Part shown: positions 16,457-24,651 of the stretch, piece by piece
Layout: each line of letters opens with the position of its first letter
Numbering within the stretch: the stretch's first letter is position 1
NCBI RefSeq assembly: GCF_031844705.1
Contig: NZ_CP134609.1
Coordinates: forward strand, 3,844,001-3,908,000
Origin: Streptomyces sp. ITFR-16
GTDB taxonomy: Bacteria; Actinomycetota; Actinomycetes; Streptomycetales; Streptomycetaceae
Direction of reading: 5' to 3'
Length of the DNA stretch: 64,000 bases
Made by a program: the position numbers and the translations under genes
The notes under the pieces: generated by a model
The model's input: the letters and a program-made list of their open reading frames with translations, nothing else
Told to the model about the DNA's origin: nothing
Databases searched by the model: none

Positions 16457-17419
16457 TCACTGCTCGCAGCCGGCCACCCGGCGGGCGAAGGCGGTGAGTT
16501 CGGTGCGCCAGCCGGGGGTGACGAGCGCGGCTGCCACCGCCGCGTCGGCCCGTTCGAGCAGCCCGGCGATGGTCTCCTCGGCGGTTTCCCGGGCCCGTGC
16601 GTCGAAGAAGATGTCCCGCAGGAACTGGGCATCGCCGTCGAAGCCGGGTCCGCCGCGCAGGAACCCCCGGATCCGCCAGGCCCCGTGCAGGGCGCGGGCG
16701 TACTCCTCGTACGTCTCGCGCAGGTCGTCCCGGCCCGCGAGCGCGGCCCCGATCAGCAGGGCGTGGCGCAGCCCGTACCAGCCCGCGCCGCAGCCGCTGC
16801 CGCAGCCGTCGAGGCACTGGCCGGGCCAGGCGTCGTCGAGGTACTCGGTCGCGGCGGCCGCCTCCGCGTGCGCCCCGATGGCCCGCTCGGTGCGCAGCCC
16901 GTCCCACAACTGCCAGGCGTCGTACGGCAGCCGGGCCGCGAAGCGGTCCCCGTACGCGAGGGCGAGATCGCCCGCGAGGACCGCGGTGCCCTCGCCGAAG
17001 CGGCGGGACTCCCCGCTCCAGCCGTTGCGCTCGTGCTCGGCGGCGTGGCTGATGTGCAGGGTGGGGATGCCGCGGCGCAGGGTCGCGTTGTTCCTGACGT
17101 CGTCCCGGATCATCAGGCAGGTGTCGAGGAGTTCGAGCGCGACGGACGCGGCCACCACGTCCTCGCCCGCCGGGTCGCCGCCGGCCGCGAGATACCCGGT
17201 GAGGCAGATGACCGGGTGGGCCCGCTCGGCTCCGGCCTGCACCAGCTCCGCCACGCCCGCCACCAGCACGGCGCTGCGTGGATCGGCCGTGCGGCGGCTG
17301 CGGCCCTCGTCGGCGAGCAGCCGGGCGAGACGCTCCTCGACCCGGTCGAGCATGGCGTCGCGCACCTGGCCGGGCGTCGCCGCGCTCCCCGGCTGGTCGT
17401 GCGTGGGTGTGGTGGTCAT
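16457..17419 (-). CDS. Polyprenyl-synthase-like protein, catalytic motifs degraded
   Basis: All-helical protein of 320 residues related to geranylgeranyl-type diphosphate synthases. The first motif region reads LMIRDDVRNNATLRRGIPT, so the RRGxPT part is kept but DDxxD has become DDVRN. The second aspartate-rich motif, normally DDxxGxxxD, is replaced by WRIRGFLRGGPG with no aspartates. Loss of the second motif should abolish Mg-diphosphate chemistry. It could be a regulatory or substrate-binding relic. The ATG at 17419 is preceded by GGGAGGG. The upstream gap carries paired 11-bp repeats also found before the PPTase gene at 21588, hinting at shared control with the cluster. Confidence 0.8.
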   Translation of the reverse strand: MTTTPTHDQPGSAATPGQVRDAMLDRVEERLARLLADEGRSRRTADPRSAVLVAGVAELVQAGAERAHPVICLTGYLAAGGDPAGEDVVAASVALELLDTCLMIRDDVRNNATLRRGIPTLHISHAAEHERNGWSGESRRFGEGTAVLAGDLALAYGDRFAARLPYDAWQLWDGLRTERAIGAHAEAAAATEYLDDAWPGQCLDGCGSGCGAGWYGLRHALLIGAALAGRDDLRETYEEYARALHGAWRIRGFLRGGPGFDGDAQFLRDIFFDARARETAEETIAGLLERADAAVAAALVTPGWRTELTAFARRVAGCEQ

Positions 17420-17567
17420 GGTGCCCTCCCTGGTGGGCTACGGCCTCAGGACCGACCTTCCAGGACCCGCCGGGCGCGAACCACCTCGGCGGACCGGCGG
17501 CGCGGGACGCGGCAAAGGAGGGGATTTGGGGCACCAGTTGCCTGCCATGGCCGGGCGGGACCGGCCG

Positions 17568-17589
17568 GGGCTTGCCATGACCTTGCCAT
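17568..17589 (-). promoter_or_regulatory. Paired 11-bp direct repeat upstream of the polyprenyl-synthase-like gene
   Basis: On the minus strand ATGGCAAGGTC is followed at once by ATGGCAAGCCC, about 150-170 bases before the start at 17419. A further ATGGCAGG lies at 17541-17548. The 11-bp period places both copies on the same DNA face. The unit matches the repeat upstream of the PPTase gene (21379-21400) at 18 of 22 positions, with the same orientation relative to the gene. Confidence 0.5.
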
Positions 17590-17593
17590 GGGC

Positions 17594-20305
17594 TCAGATG
17601 AACTCGGCGACCCCCAGGTGGAAGTCGACCGGGAGGGCCTGGCGGCCCGGGATCTCCAGCTTGCGGTAGACGCGGGTGAGGTGCTGCTCCACCGTGCTCA
17701 CCGTGATGTACAGCTTCTGCGCGATCTCCCGGTTGGTGTGGCCGTGCACGGCCAGCAGCGCGACCCGCTTCTCCGACTCGCTGAGGCTCGCCACGAGATC
17801 GGCCTGCGGGGCCCCCGCCGCCGCGGCCGCCTCAGGGGCCTCGCCGGTGTGGCCGGGCAGGATCGTCACGCACAGCGCATCGGCCCCGCACTCCTTCGCC
17901 ACGTGCCAGGCCCTGCGGTTGACCATGGCCGCCCGCGCGGGTTCGCCCAGGACCCGCAGGACCTGGCCGAAGTCGCCCATCGCCCGCGCCAGTTCGTACT
18001 GGTCGCCGGAGCGGTGCAGGTCGTCCACCGCCTTGGTGAGCATCGCCTGCCGCTCCTTCGGCTCGCGCAGGGACGCCCGCAGCCGCAGCGACATCCCGCG
18101 CACCCAGGGGTCGTTGGCGTCCCGGGTGGTGAGCTGGTCGGCGAGGAAGCGGTCGGCCTGATGGGTCTCACCCAGCCGGAACAGCGCCTCCGCCGCGTCC
18201 GCCCGCCACGGCAGCACCCTCGGCCGGTCCAGACCCCACCGCTTCATATGGCGGCCGATGTCGAGGAAGTCCCCGAGGGCCGCGTGGAAGCGGCTGGTCG
18301 CCAGGGCGTAGTGCCCCCGGGCCCGCAGATACGCCAGACCGTGGATGCTGCCCGTGAGCTGGGCGGGGACCGGGCGGCTCAGGACGGCGGCCGCCGCCTC
18401 GGGCCGGCCCATCGCGGTGTACGCCCGCACCAGGGTCGCGGTGACGGCGCACAGCTGGACGCCGCCCCGGGCGGGCGCCGCGCACAGGGCGGACTCGGCC
18501 GTGGCGACCGCGCCGGTGAGATCGCCCAGCCGCAGCCGGGCCTCGGCCAGCAGCCCGGCGAAGGCGGTCTGCCAGCCGGTGGCGCGGCGCGCCGCCGCCT
18601 GGTCCGCGAACGCCTCGCACCAGGGCAGCGCCCGCTCGGCACCGTCCAGGTACAGCAGGGTGCGCAGGGCCTGCACGGTCGGCTCCACCATGCCCTCGGC
18701 CAGGGTGGCCCCGCGCAGGAAGAGTTCGGCGGCCTGCGCGGCGGCCCCCTCCTCCGCCTCGGCGGGCAGCGCCCACAGCGCGGCGGGGTGGACGGCCCCG
18801 CGCACGGCGCGGCCCACCGGGTGCCCGCCGGGCTCGACGGGCGCGCAGCGGCGGCCGGTGGCCCCCCACTGCGGGAACGCCGAGAGGCCGTCGAGCGGGT
18901 CGTCGCCGGGGATGTCCCCGTGCCGGCGCTCGGCGCCGGGGTGGCGGCCCTCGCCGGCCGCGAGCCGTTCCAGCACCTCGGTCGACTCGTCGATGCGGCC
19001 CTGCGCGGCCAGGGCCCGGGCGAGCGGTCCCAGCGCGCGCGGCTCCAGCCGGCCGGCGGCGAGGGCGGCCAGCGGTTCGGCCAGCCGGCGTTCGGCGGCG
19101 GCCGGGTCGGTGCGCCCGGTGACGACGCTGAGCCGGACGCTCACCTCGGCGCGGCAGGTCTCGTCCGGGCACCCCTCGCGGGCGAACCGCAGCAGGGCGG
19201 TGGCCTCGTCGAGCGCGCCGTCGGCCGCGTGCTGGTCGGCCGCCGAGCGCAGGACGGGCAGGGCCCAGTCCTCGTCGGTGTGGTGTGCGGCGAGGAGCTG
19301 GGCCGCGACGGTGGTGTCGGGGGCGCCGTGGGCCCGGGCCAGCAGGGCGGCCTCCCGGTGCAGCGCCCGGCGGGCGTCCGGCTCCATCCCTTCGAGCACG
19401 GCGTCCCGCGCGGCCGGGTGGCAGAAGCCCCCGCCGGGCCCGGCGGTGAGCAGGCCGGCGGCGGCGAGGGCGGTGAGCGCCCGGGCGGCGGCGGTCTCCG
19501 TGGCACCGGAGAGCCGGGCCGTGAAGGAGGCCGTGGCCAGGGAGTCGAGTACGGCGATGGCCCCGGTCAGCTCCCCGGTGGCCGGTCCGCAGCGGTGCAG
19601 ACAGGCGCGTACGGCCTGGGCATAGGCCTCCCCGGGCCGGGCCGCCGGGTCCTGGAGCAGGGCCCGGAGCAGCAGCGGATTGCCGCCGCTCGCCCGGTGC
19701 AGCCGGGCGGTCTCGCCCTCGGGGCGCTCGGGCAGCATCGCCCGGACCGCCTCGTGCGTGAAGCGCTCCAGCCGCAGCCGTACGAAGTGGGGCAGCCGCA
19801 GCAGTTCGGTGCGCAGCAGCGGGTCGTCCCCGTGCTCGTGGACGGACTCGGTGACCACGAGCAGCACCTTGGCCTGCCGGGTGCCCCGGGTGAGGTGCAG
19901 CAGATAGCGGCCGGAGAGCTCGTCGACGTGGTGCAGGTCGTCCACGCAGATGACCACCGGTGCGGTGGTGCTCAGCTCGCGCACGGCCGAGGCGAACTCC
20001 CGCATGGCTCCGACCCGGCCCGCCTCGGCGGGCGAGGACGGGAGCGCCGGCAGCGCACCGGCCGGGGCGTCGGCGGTCAGCTGGCGCAGCACTCCGAGCG
20101 GGTGCCGCCTTTCGTCGGCGGTGCCCATACCGCGCAGCACGAGAGCGCCGCGTTTCTCCGCATTCACGGCGACGGTCTCCAGGAATTCACTCTTCCCGCA
20201 GCCGACCGCACCCTCGACAAGAATTAATCCGGAATTCCCTTCTCCGCAGCCTTCGATCAGCTTTTCCAGAAGAGAGACTTCCTCCGCCCGACGGAACAAA
20301 ACCAT
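17594..20305 (-). CDS. Large ATP-binding LuxR regulator (LAL), TTA-containing
   Basis: MalT/LAL-type activator of 903 residues. Walker A EGAVGCGKS is at 31-39, and a Walker B-like VVICVDDLHHVDELS follows near residue 110. A long helical repeat region fills the middle, and a LuxR helix-turn-helix sits at the end (LSESEKRVALLAVHGHTNRE, then VSTVEQHLTRVYRKLEIPGR). The ATG at 20305 (MVLFRRAEEV) has GGGGGGA upstream. The frame is open 34 codons earlier but lacks a ribosome site. Leu27 is encoded by TTA (20225-20227), the codon read by the developmentally controlled bldA tRNA. The first 50 codons are richer in A/T than the rest. Likely a cluster-situated activator. Confidence 0.93.
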   Translation of the reverse strand: MVLFRRAEEVSLLEKLIEGCGEGNSGLILVEGAVGCGKSEFLETVAVNAEKRGALVLRGMGTADERRHPLGVLRQLTADAPAGALPALPSSPAEAGRVGAMREFASAVRELSTTAPVVICVDDLHHVDELSGRYLLHLTRGTRQAKVLLVVTESVHEHGDDPLLRTELLRLPHFVRLRLERFTHEAVRAMLPERPEGETARLHRASGGNPLLLRALLQDPAARPGEAYAQAVRACLHRCGPATGELTGAIAVLDSLATASFTARLSGATETAAARALTALAAAGLLTAGPGGGFCHPAARDAVLEGMEPDARRALHREAALLARAHGAPDTTVAAQLLAAHHTDEDWALPVLRSAADQHAADGALDEATALLRFAREGCPDETCRAEVSVRLSVVTGRTDPAAAERRLAEPLAALAAGRLEPRALGPLARALAAQGRIDESTEVLERLAAGEGRHPGAERRHGDIPGDDPLDGLSAFPQWGATGRRCAPVEPGGHPVGRAVRGAVHPAALWALPAEAEEGAAAQAAELFLRGATLAEGMVEPTVQALRTLLYLDGAERALPWCEAFADQAAARRATGWQTAFAGLLAEARLRLGDLTGAVATAESALCAAPARGGVQLCAVTATLVRAYTAMGRPEAAAAVLSRPVPAQLTGSIHGLAYLRARGHYALATSRFHAALGDFLDIGRHMKRWGLDRPRVLPWRADAAEALFRLGETHQADRFLADQLTTRDANDPWVRGMSLRLRASLREPKERQAMLTKAVDDLHRSGDQYELARAMGDFGQVLRVLGEPARAAMVNRRAWHVAKECGADALCVTILPGHTGEAPEAAAAAGAPQADLVASLSESEKRVALLAVHGHTNREIAQKLYITVSTVEQHLTRVYRKLEIPGRQALPVDFHLGVAEFI

Positions 20306-20330
20306 GCCATCCCCCCGTACCGACTTTCCG

Positions 20331-20356
20331 CGCGTTCGAAGAGAAAAGGGAACGCG
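20331..20356 (-). promoter_or_regulatory. Inverted repeat in the LAL leader
   Basis: Arms CGCGTTC (20331-20337) and GAACGCG (20350-20356) flank 12 A/G-rich bases (plus strand), 26 bases before the LAL start. This could be an operator or leader hairpin. The whole 147-base gap upstream of LAL is less GC-rich than its surroundings, as expected for a promoter. Confidence 0.35.
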
Positions 20357-20452
20357 AATCGGATTCAGGACCGATCGAGCTGTGCGTGAGAAACGGTCCA
20401 GGATCACTCTAGAGGCCGGGATCCGGTCCTCCCGGTGGCCGGAAGCTGCCAG

Positions 20453-21298
20453 TCAGCAATCCCCGGCGGCGGCCGGGAAGATGCGGCGCGGGGCGACCGT
20501 GGCGCGCCCCTGGTGGCGCCGCTCGCGCGGGTAGCCGACGGAGACCTCCTCGAAGCGCACACCGTCGTACCACGTGGTGCGCGGGATGTGCAGATGGCCG
20601 TAGACGACCGCGGCGGCCCGGAAGCGGGTGTGCCAGTCGGCGGTGAGCTCGGTCCCGCACCACTGGGCGAACTCGGGGTGCCGCAGGATCCGGGTGGGCG
20701 TGCGGACCAGCGGGAAGTGGTTGACCAGCACGGTGCGCAGCTCGGGGTCGCAGGCCGCCAGGCGCTCTTCGGTGGCGGCGACCCTGGCCCGGCACCAGGC
20801 CTCGCGCGAGGGGTAGGGGTCGGGGTGCAGCAGGAACTCGTCGGTGCACACGACGCCGGCCTCGTAGGCCTGTTCCAGCGCCTGCTCCCGGGTGGCGGCG
20901 GTGGGTGTGCGGAAGGTGTAGTCGTACAGCAGGAAGAGCGGGGCCACGACCAGCGGGCCACCCGGTCCCGACCAGACGGGGTACGGGTCCTCCGGGGTGT
21001 GCACGCCGTACGACCGACAGATTTCGACCAATCGCCGGTAGCGCGCGTCTCCACGCAGGGGCACGGGATCTTCGCGAAGAGTCCACAGATCATGGTTTCC
21101 CGGCGCCCAGATCACGGTGGCATAACGCCGCGTCAGCAAATCGAGCACCCACCGCAGATCGTCGGGCGACTCCCCTACGTCACCGGCCACGATCAGCCAG
21201 TCGGCGGGACTGTCGGGATACAGCTCCGCCACGATCCGGCGGTTCTCCGGGAATGCGACGTGGAGGTCGCTGATGCCCATGAGGTTTCCGTGCGCCAT
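20453..21298 (-). CDS. Metallophosphoesterase
   Basis: Calcineurin-like phosphoesterase of 281 residues. The metal ligands are in order: GISDLHVAF (DxH), VAGDVGES (GDxx), APGNHDLW (GNHD), LVNHFPL and YGHLHIPR (GHxH). Genes of this kind commonly sit beside phosphopantetheinyl transferase genes in Streptomyces, as here, where the PPTase gene is divergent 290 bases away. A role in phosphopantetheine or nucleotide phosphate hydrolysis is a reasonable guess but unproven. ATG 21298 is used. A second ATG six codons downstream (MGISDLHV) has ACGGAAA upstream and could be the real start. Confidence 0.88.
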   Translation of the reverse strand: MAHGNLMGISDLHVAFPENRRIVAELYPDSPADWLIVAGDVGESPDDLRWVLDLLTRRYATVIWAPGNHDLWTLREDPVPLRGDARYRRLVEICRSYGVHTPEDPYPVWSGPGGPLVVAPLFLLYDYTFRTPTAATREQALEQAYEAGVVCTDEFLLHPDPYPSREAWCRARVAATEERLAACDPELRTVLVNHFPLVRTPTRILRHPEFAQWCGTELTADWHTRFRAAAVVYGHLHIPRTTWYDGVRFEEVSVGYPRERRHQGRATVAPRRIFPAAAGDC

Positions 21299-21378
21299 TC
21301 ACCCAGGCTGGACGGGCCGCCGGGCGGCGAACACCCCTCCCGGACCCCTCAGTTGGCGGCGGCTCCGGGCCCCCGGAC

Positions 21379-21420
21379 ATGACAAGGAGATGGCAAGGCC
21401 CGCCGCGGCCGGTGGCAGGG
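21379..21420 (+). promoter_or_regulatory. 11-bp phased direct repeats upstream of PPTase gene
   Basis: ATGACAAGGAG (21379-21389) and ATGGCAAGGCC (21390-21400) are adjacent, and GTGGCAGGGC begins at 21412, 22 bases (two periods) further on. The block lies about 170-210 bases before the PPTase start and matches the repeat upstream of the polyprenyl-synthase-like gene. The 289-base gap holding it (21299-21587) has no other gene that can be supported. Confidence 0.5.
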
Positions 21421-21587
21421 CGCACCCCGGCGGGGCGGGGAGCGTGCGGCGGATGGCAGCGGGCTGGGAGAAACCGCGGGCGGGACGGGCCGGAACGGCC
21501 GTGCGGCCCTGTCTTCGCTGGCCGGGACGGTGGGGGCGGCGCGAGCGTGGGAGACGTCCACCCGACGCCCCGACCTGAAGGACTGCC

Positions 21588-22310
21588 GTGCTCACCCAGC
21601 TCCTGCCTTCGAACGTCGCCACCGCCGAGGCCACCGCCGACCCGGCCGATGTGTTCCTCTTCCCGGAGGAGGAGTCCCTGATCCGCAATGCCGTCGCCAA
21701 GCGCCGGCTGGAGTTCGGCACGGTGCGGTGGTGCGCCCGGCGCGCGATGGGGGCGCTGGGGGTGGCACCGGCCCCGGTGCTGCCGGGCCGGCGCGGGGTC
21801 CCGCAGTGGGCGCCCTCGGTGGTGGGGTCGATGACGCACTGCGCGGGATTCCGCGGGGTGGCGCTCGCCCGGACGCGGGACTTCCTCGCGGTGGGGATCG
21901 ACGCGGAACCAAACGCTCCGCTCGCGGCCGGCGTACTGGAGTCGATCGCCCTGCCGCAGGAGCTGCGCCGGACCCGTGAACTGGCCTGGTCGGCCCCGGA
22001 GATCGCCTGGGACCGGCTGCTGTTCAGCATCAAGGAGTCGGTCTACAAGACCTGGTTCCCGCTGACCGGCCAGGAGCTGGACTTCACCGACGCGCTGGTG
22101 AGCGTGGACGCCGCGCAGGAGACCTTCCACGCCCGGCTGATCCCGGGGCCCGAAGGGCTCTCCCCGGCGGGGCCCACGGTGTTCAGCGGCCGCTGGTCCG
22201 CGCGCGACGGGGTGCTGCTGAGCGCCATCGCGGTGCCCGCCCGGCGGCCGGCGCCCGCCCCCGTACACAGCGATGCCCCCCGCCTGTCCGGCGCGGGGAG
22301 CATGGGCTGA
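21588..22310 (+). CDS. 4'-phosphopantetheinyl transferase (EntD/Sfp superfamily)
   Basis: Enzyme of 240 residues that transfers phosphopantetheine from CoA to the conserved serine of carrier proteins. Signature motifs: VGSMTHCAGFRGVALA (P1-like), VGIDAEPN (Mg-binding GxDxE) and LLFSIKESVYKTW (WxxKExxxK-type). The layout (RWCARRAMGALG near the N terminus) fits the EntD-like branch. The start is GTG at 21588 with GAAGGA upstream. It lies divergent from the metallophosphoesterase and probably activates the PKS carrier domains of the region. A second, different PPTase is present at 23797-24651. Confidence 0.92.
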   Translation: MLTQLLPSNVATAEATADPADVFLFPEEESLIRNAVAKRRLEFGTVRWCARRAMGALGVAPAPVLPGRRGVPQWAPSVVGSMTHCAGFRGVALARTRDFLAVGIDAEPNAPLAAGVLESIALPQELRRTRELAWSAPEIAWDRLLFSIKESVYKTWFPLTGQELDFTDALVSVDAAQETFHARLIPGPEGLSPAGPTVFSGRWSARDGVLLSAIAVPARRPAPAPVHSDAPRLSGAGSMG

Positions 22311-22334
22311 GTCCGTGGAGAACCGATGGGAAGG

Positions 22335-22532
22335 TCAGTCCCAGCGGTCGTCGTTGGGTCTGTCCTGACCTGTCCGGACGAGCAGCCCGTTCGCCGCCGA
22401 CACCCCCGTGCCGGATCCCGCGGACGTCCCGTGCAGCGCCAGGCCCGACATGAACTGCCCCCCAATTACGGCCAGAAGTGCACCCACAACCAAAGTCAAG
22501 CGGACCAGAGATATTTTGCCATAACTTGCCAT
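22335..22532 (-). CDS. Small membrane or secreted protein, unknown
   Basis: Predicted product of 65 residues. It starts MASYGKISLVRLTLVVGALL and has one hydrophobic stretch at about residues 9-33, then a Ser/Gly/Thr-rich segment and an Asp/Arg-rich tail. The ribosome site GAGGGGAG at 8 bases supports the ATG at 22532. Codons are less GC-rich than neighbouring genes (TAT, AAA, ATA, TCT, GTA, ATT in the first 25). No family is recognised. The hydrophobic stretch could be an uncleaved anchor or signal peptide, with ALHGTSAG a possible cleavage region. It lies between a PPTase gene (end 24 bases away, convergent) and the LuxR-type gene (divergent). Confidence 0.55.
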   Translation of the reverse strand: MASYGKISLVRLTLVVGALLAVIGGQFMSGLALHGTSAGSGTGVSAANGLLVRTGQDRPNDDRWD

Positions 22533-22711
22533 TGCGACTCCCCTCGGTCGACGAATGAGCCTTACCTCTGCTATCTCCATCACCCGAAATCTCCGGCTTT
22601 GGCGGCCCCGGGTGACGGGAATAGACTCTCGGATAGCGATCATTCGCGCCAAGGCCTGCACGTTGGCGTAAAGTTACGTGGCAGCAATTACACCGATCAG
22701 TGGGGGCTGTC
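22533..22711. promoter_or_regulatory. Divergent promoter region, lower GC
   Basis: 179 bases between the small protein gene (minus) and the LuxR-type regulator (plus). It is clearly richer in A/T than its surroundings (for example GCGTAAAGTTACG and GCAGCAATTACACC), as expected for two divergent promoters. No convincing -35/-10 pair could be fixed by eye. Confidence 0.4.
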
Positions 22712-23749
22712 GTGTTCCAAGGGGAGTACGCAGATTCGGGCTTTGCCGAACTGGACGACGTGAGCGCTGCGGCATACGGACTGGCCGTCGAGTGCGGCCG
22801 CTTCGATCGGGAGCGGATTGCCAAGGACCTGTCGCTCTCGCACGACGAGATCGCCCGTGTCGAGAGCGTGCTGTCCGGTGTCCGGCTGCTCCAGTCGGTG
22901 CCCGGACACTCCCACCAGTTGACCCCCGTCACCCCCGACGCGGCGGCCGCGTCCCTGGTGGGACCGGCCGAGCGGCAGATCCGCGACCTCCAGCAGGCGG
23001 TCACCGAGGTCCGCGCCAAGCTGATGTCGCTGACCCCCCTCTACTTCGAGGGCCGGCGGGTCCGCAATCACCTCGAGGCGTTCGACGTCATCAGCGATCC
23101 GTCCCGTATTCAGGCCCTGCTCGACCACCTGGGCCAGAACTGCAAGAGCGAGCTGATCACCGTTCAGCCGGGGGGCGCGCGGCGGGCGGACATCCTCGCG
23201 GACGCCCGGGAAAGCGCCCTGTCGATTCTCGGCCGGGGTGTCCGGATCCGGACCATCTATCAGCACACCGCGCGCAACGACCTGCCCACCCGGTCGTACG
23301 TCCGCGATGTCACGGTGCAGGGCGCGGAGGTCCGTACCGCCGACGAAGTCATCGACCGGCTGATCATCTACGACAGGGAGGTGGCCTTCCTCCCGGAGCG
23401 TTCCGCGCAGGCCGGCAGCACCCCGGGCGCCGCGGTCGTGCGCGAGCCCACGCTCGTGGCGTTCCTGTGCTCCGTCTTCGAGTACCTGTGGGAGGGCGCG
23501 TCCCCGTACGTCGTGGAGTCCCAGCGGCCCCCCGCCTCCACGGACGAGCTGAAGTGGTCGATCATCCGGCTGATGACCAAGGGCTACAAGGACGAGATGG
23601 TCGCCCGCAGGCTCGGCATGTCCGTGCGCACCTGCCGGCGCCACATCGCGGAGATCACCGAGCAGTTGGAGGCCACCAGCCGCTTCCAGGCGGGGTACAA
23701 CGCGGCGCGCCAGGAGATGCTGCCCGACGACACGACGCAGTCCTTCTGA
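22712..23749 (+). CDS. Helix-turn-helix regulator, TrmB-like plus LuxR-type C terminus
   Basis: DNA-binding protein of 345 residues. The N-terminal 70 residues resemble a winged helix of the TrmB/LuxR-orphan type (AAYGLAVECG, then IAKDLSLSHDEIARVESVLSG). The middle (about 95-270) looks like a TrmB-type effector domain (ALLDHLGQNCKSELITVQPGG). The C-terminal 65 residues form a helix-turn-helix (LIRLM-like IIRLMTKGYKDEMVARRLGM, then VRTCRRHIAEITEQL). Such regulators are common in Streptomyces clusters. GTG at 22712 has GGGGG at a suitable distance. GTG at 22700 is an alternative adding four residues. It converges with the PPTase/ACP operon, 47 bases between stops. Confidence 0.87.
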   Translation: MFQGEYADSGFAELDDVSAAAYGLAVECGRFDRERIAKDLSLSHDEIARVESVLSGVRLLQSVPGHSHQLTPVTPDAAAASLVGPAERQIRDLQQAVTEVRAKLMSLTPLYFEGRRVRNHLEAFDVISDPSRIQALLDHLGQNCKSELITVQPGGARRADILADARESALSILGRGVRIRTIYQHTARNDLPTRSYVRDVTVQGAEVRTADEVIDRLIIYDREVAFLPERSAQAGSTPGAAVVREPTLVAFLCSVFEYLWEGASPYVVESQRPPASTDELKWSIIRLMTKGYKDEMVARRLGMSVRTCRRHIAEITEQLEATSRFQAGYNAARQEMLPDDTTQSF

Positions 23750-23796
23750 CTCCGGCACCGGCCCGCGCCGCACGGGCCGCATCCGCCGCACGGGCC

Positions 23797-24651
23797 TCAC
23801 GGGTCGGTGTCCGAGTCGAGGGCCTCGGTGATCGCGTCCACGCAGTCCTGGTCGAGCATCGTGGTGACATGGGCGTCCTGGAGCCTGCCGAACCCCGCGT
23901 CGTACACCGCCGCGCTGACCACATAGCCGTCGGCCACGGGGAACGTACGGAAGGTCCACTCCTCACCCGTGCCCGCCGTGCCGTCCGGGCGCTGCACCCG
24001 GACGGGCCGGCCGTCCGGGCCGAAGCCGAACTCGGTGAAGCGGAACTGCATGCCCTGCCCGATCGCCTTGCTGTACGCCTCCTTGAGCGTCCACAGCCGC
24101 ACCAGGGCGCCGTTGCGCTCCTTCTCCGGCATGCCGGAGAGCAGGACCGCCTCGTACGGGGTGCAGATGTGCCGGACGAGTCCGCCGCCGTACATGTCGC
24201 GGTCGGCGCGCTCGGCGTCCACCCCGATCAGCCCGCAGGTGGTCAGCCCGACGAGCAAGAGGTCCTCGGTGTGGCTGAGGCTGATGTCGATCTGGTCGCA
24301 GCCGCGCAGGTACGGGCGCCCGGTCGGGCCGTACGCCAGCTCCAGATCGGCCGGTTCACTGGCGAGCACGGCCCCGGCGGCGTGCTTGAGGAGCATCCGC
24401 GAGGCGACGTAACGGCCGCGCACATCGGCGTGGGTGAGGTCGAGATAGCGCGTCCAGTCGCGTCCCAGCAGCTCGCGCAGACCGTCACCGGACGGCACCT
24501 CAGGCTCCAGGTCCTTGAGCCAGGCGTAGGCCAGCGCGCTCCCGTGGGTGGCGAGGTCCTCTCTGACTCTGTCCCACGAATCCCCTCCGGGAACCACGGC
24601 GACGGGCTCACCGAGCGGTGAACCGAGCGTGACGCTGCCCGGGGCGGTCAT
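23797..24651 (-). CDS. 4'-phosphopantetheinyl transferase, Sfp type (second)
   Basis: Enzyme of 284 residues with the Sfp-type arrangement: GRPYLRGCDQIDISLSHTED (P1/P1a region), GLIGVDAERADRD (GVDxE Mg site) and LVRLWTLKEAYSKAIGQGM (WxxKEAxxKxxG). It would activate carrier proteins by attaching phosphopantetheine. It is the last gene of the eight-gene minus-strand operon starting at 34678, and its ATG overlaps the ACP stop codon by 4 bases. Its place in the operon suggests it serves the two stand-alone ACPs and the KS-AT-ACP protein made from the same transcript. Confidence 0.93.
   Translation of the reverse strand: MTAPGSVTLGSPLGEPVAVVPGGDSWDRVREDLATHGSALAYAWLKDLEPEVPSGDGLRELLGRDWTRYLDLTHADVRGRYVASRMLLKHAAGAVLASEPADLELAYGPTGRPYLRGCDQIDISLSHTEDLLLVGLTTCGLIGVDAERADRDMYGGGLVRHICTPYEAVLLSGMPEKERNGALVRLWTLKEAYSKAIGQGMQFRFTEFGFGPDGRPVRVQRPDGTAGTGEEWTFRTFPVADGYVVSAAVYDAGFGRLQDAHVTTMLDQDCVDAITEALDSDTDP

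Noticed and set aside
22503..22532. ATGGCAAGTT and ATGGCAAAAT repeat resembling the 11-bp regulatory element
   Set aside because: The spacing is 10, not 11, and the bases are the first codons of the small protein gene (Met-Ala-Ser-Tyr-Gly-Lys), so the likeness is probably chance.
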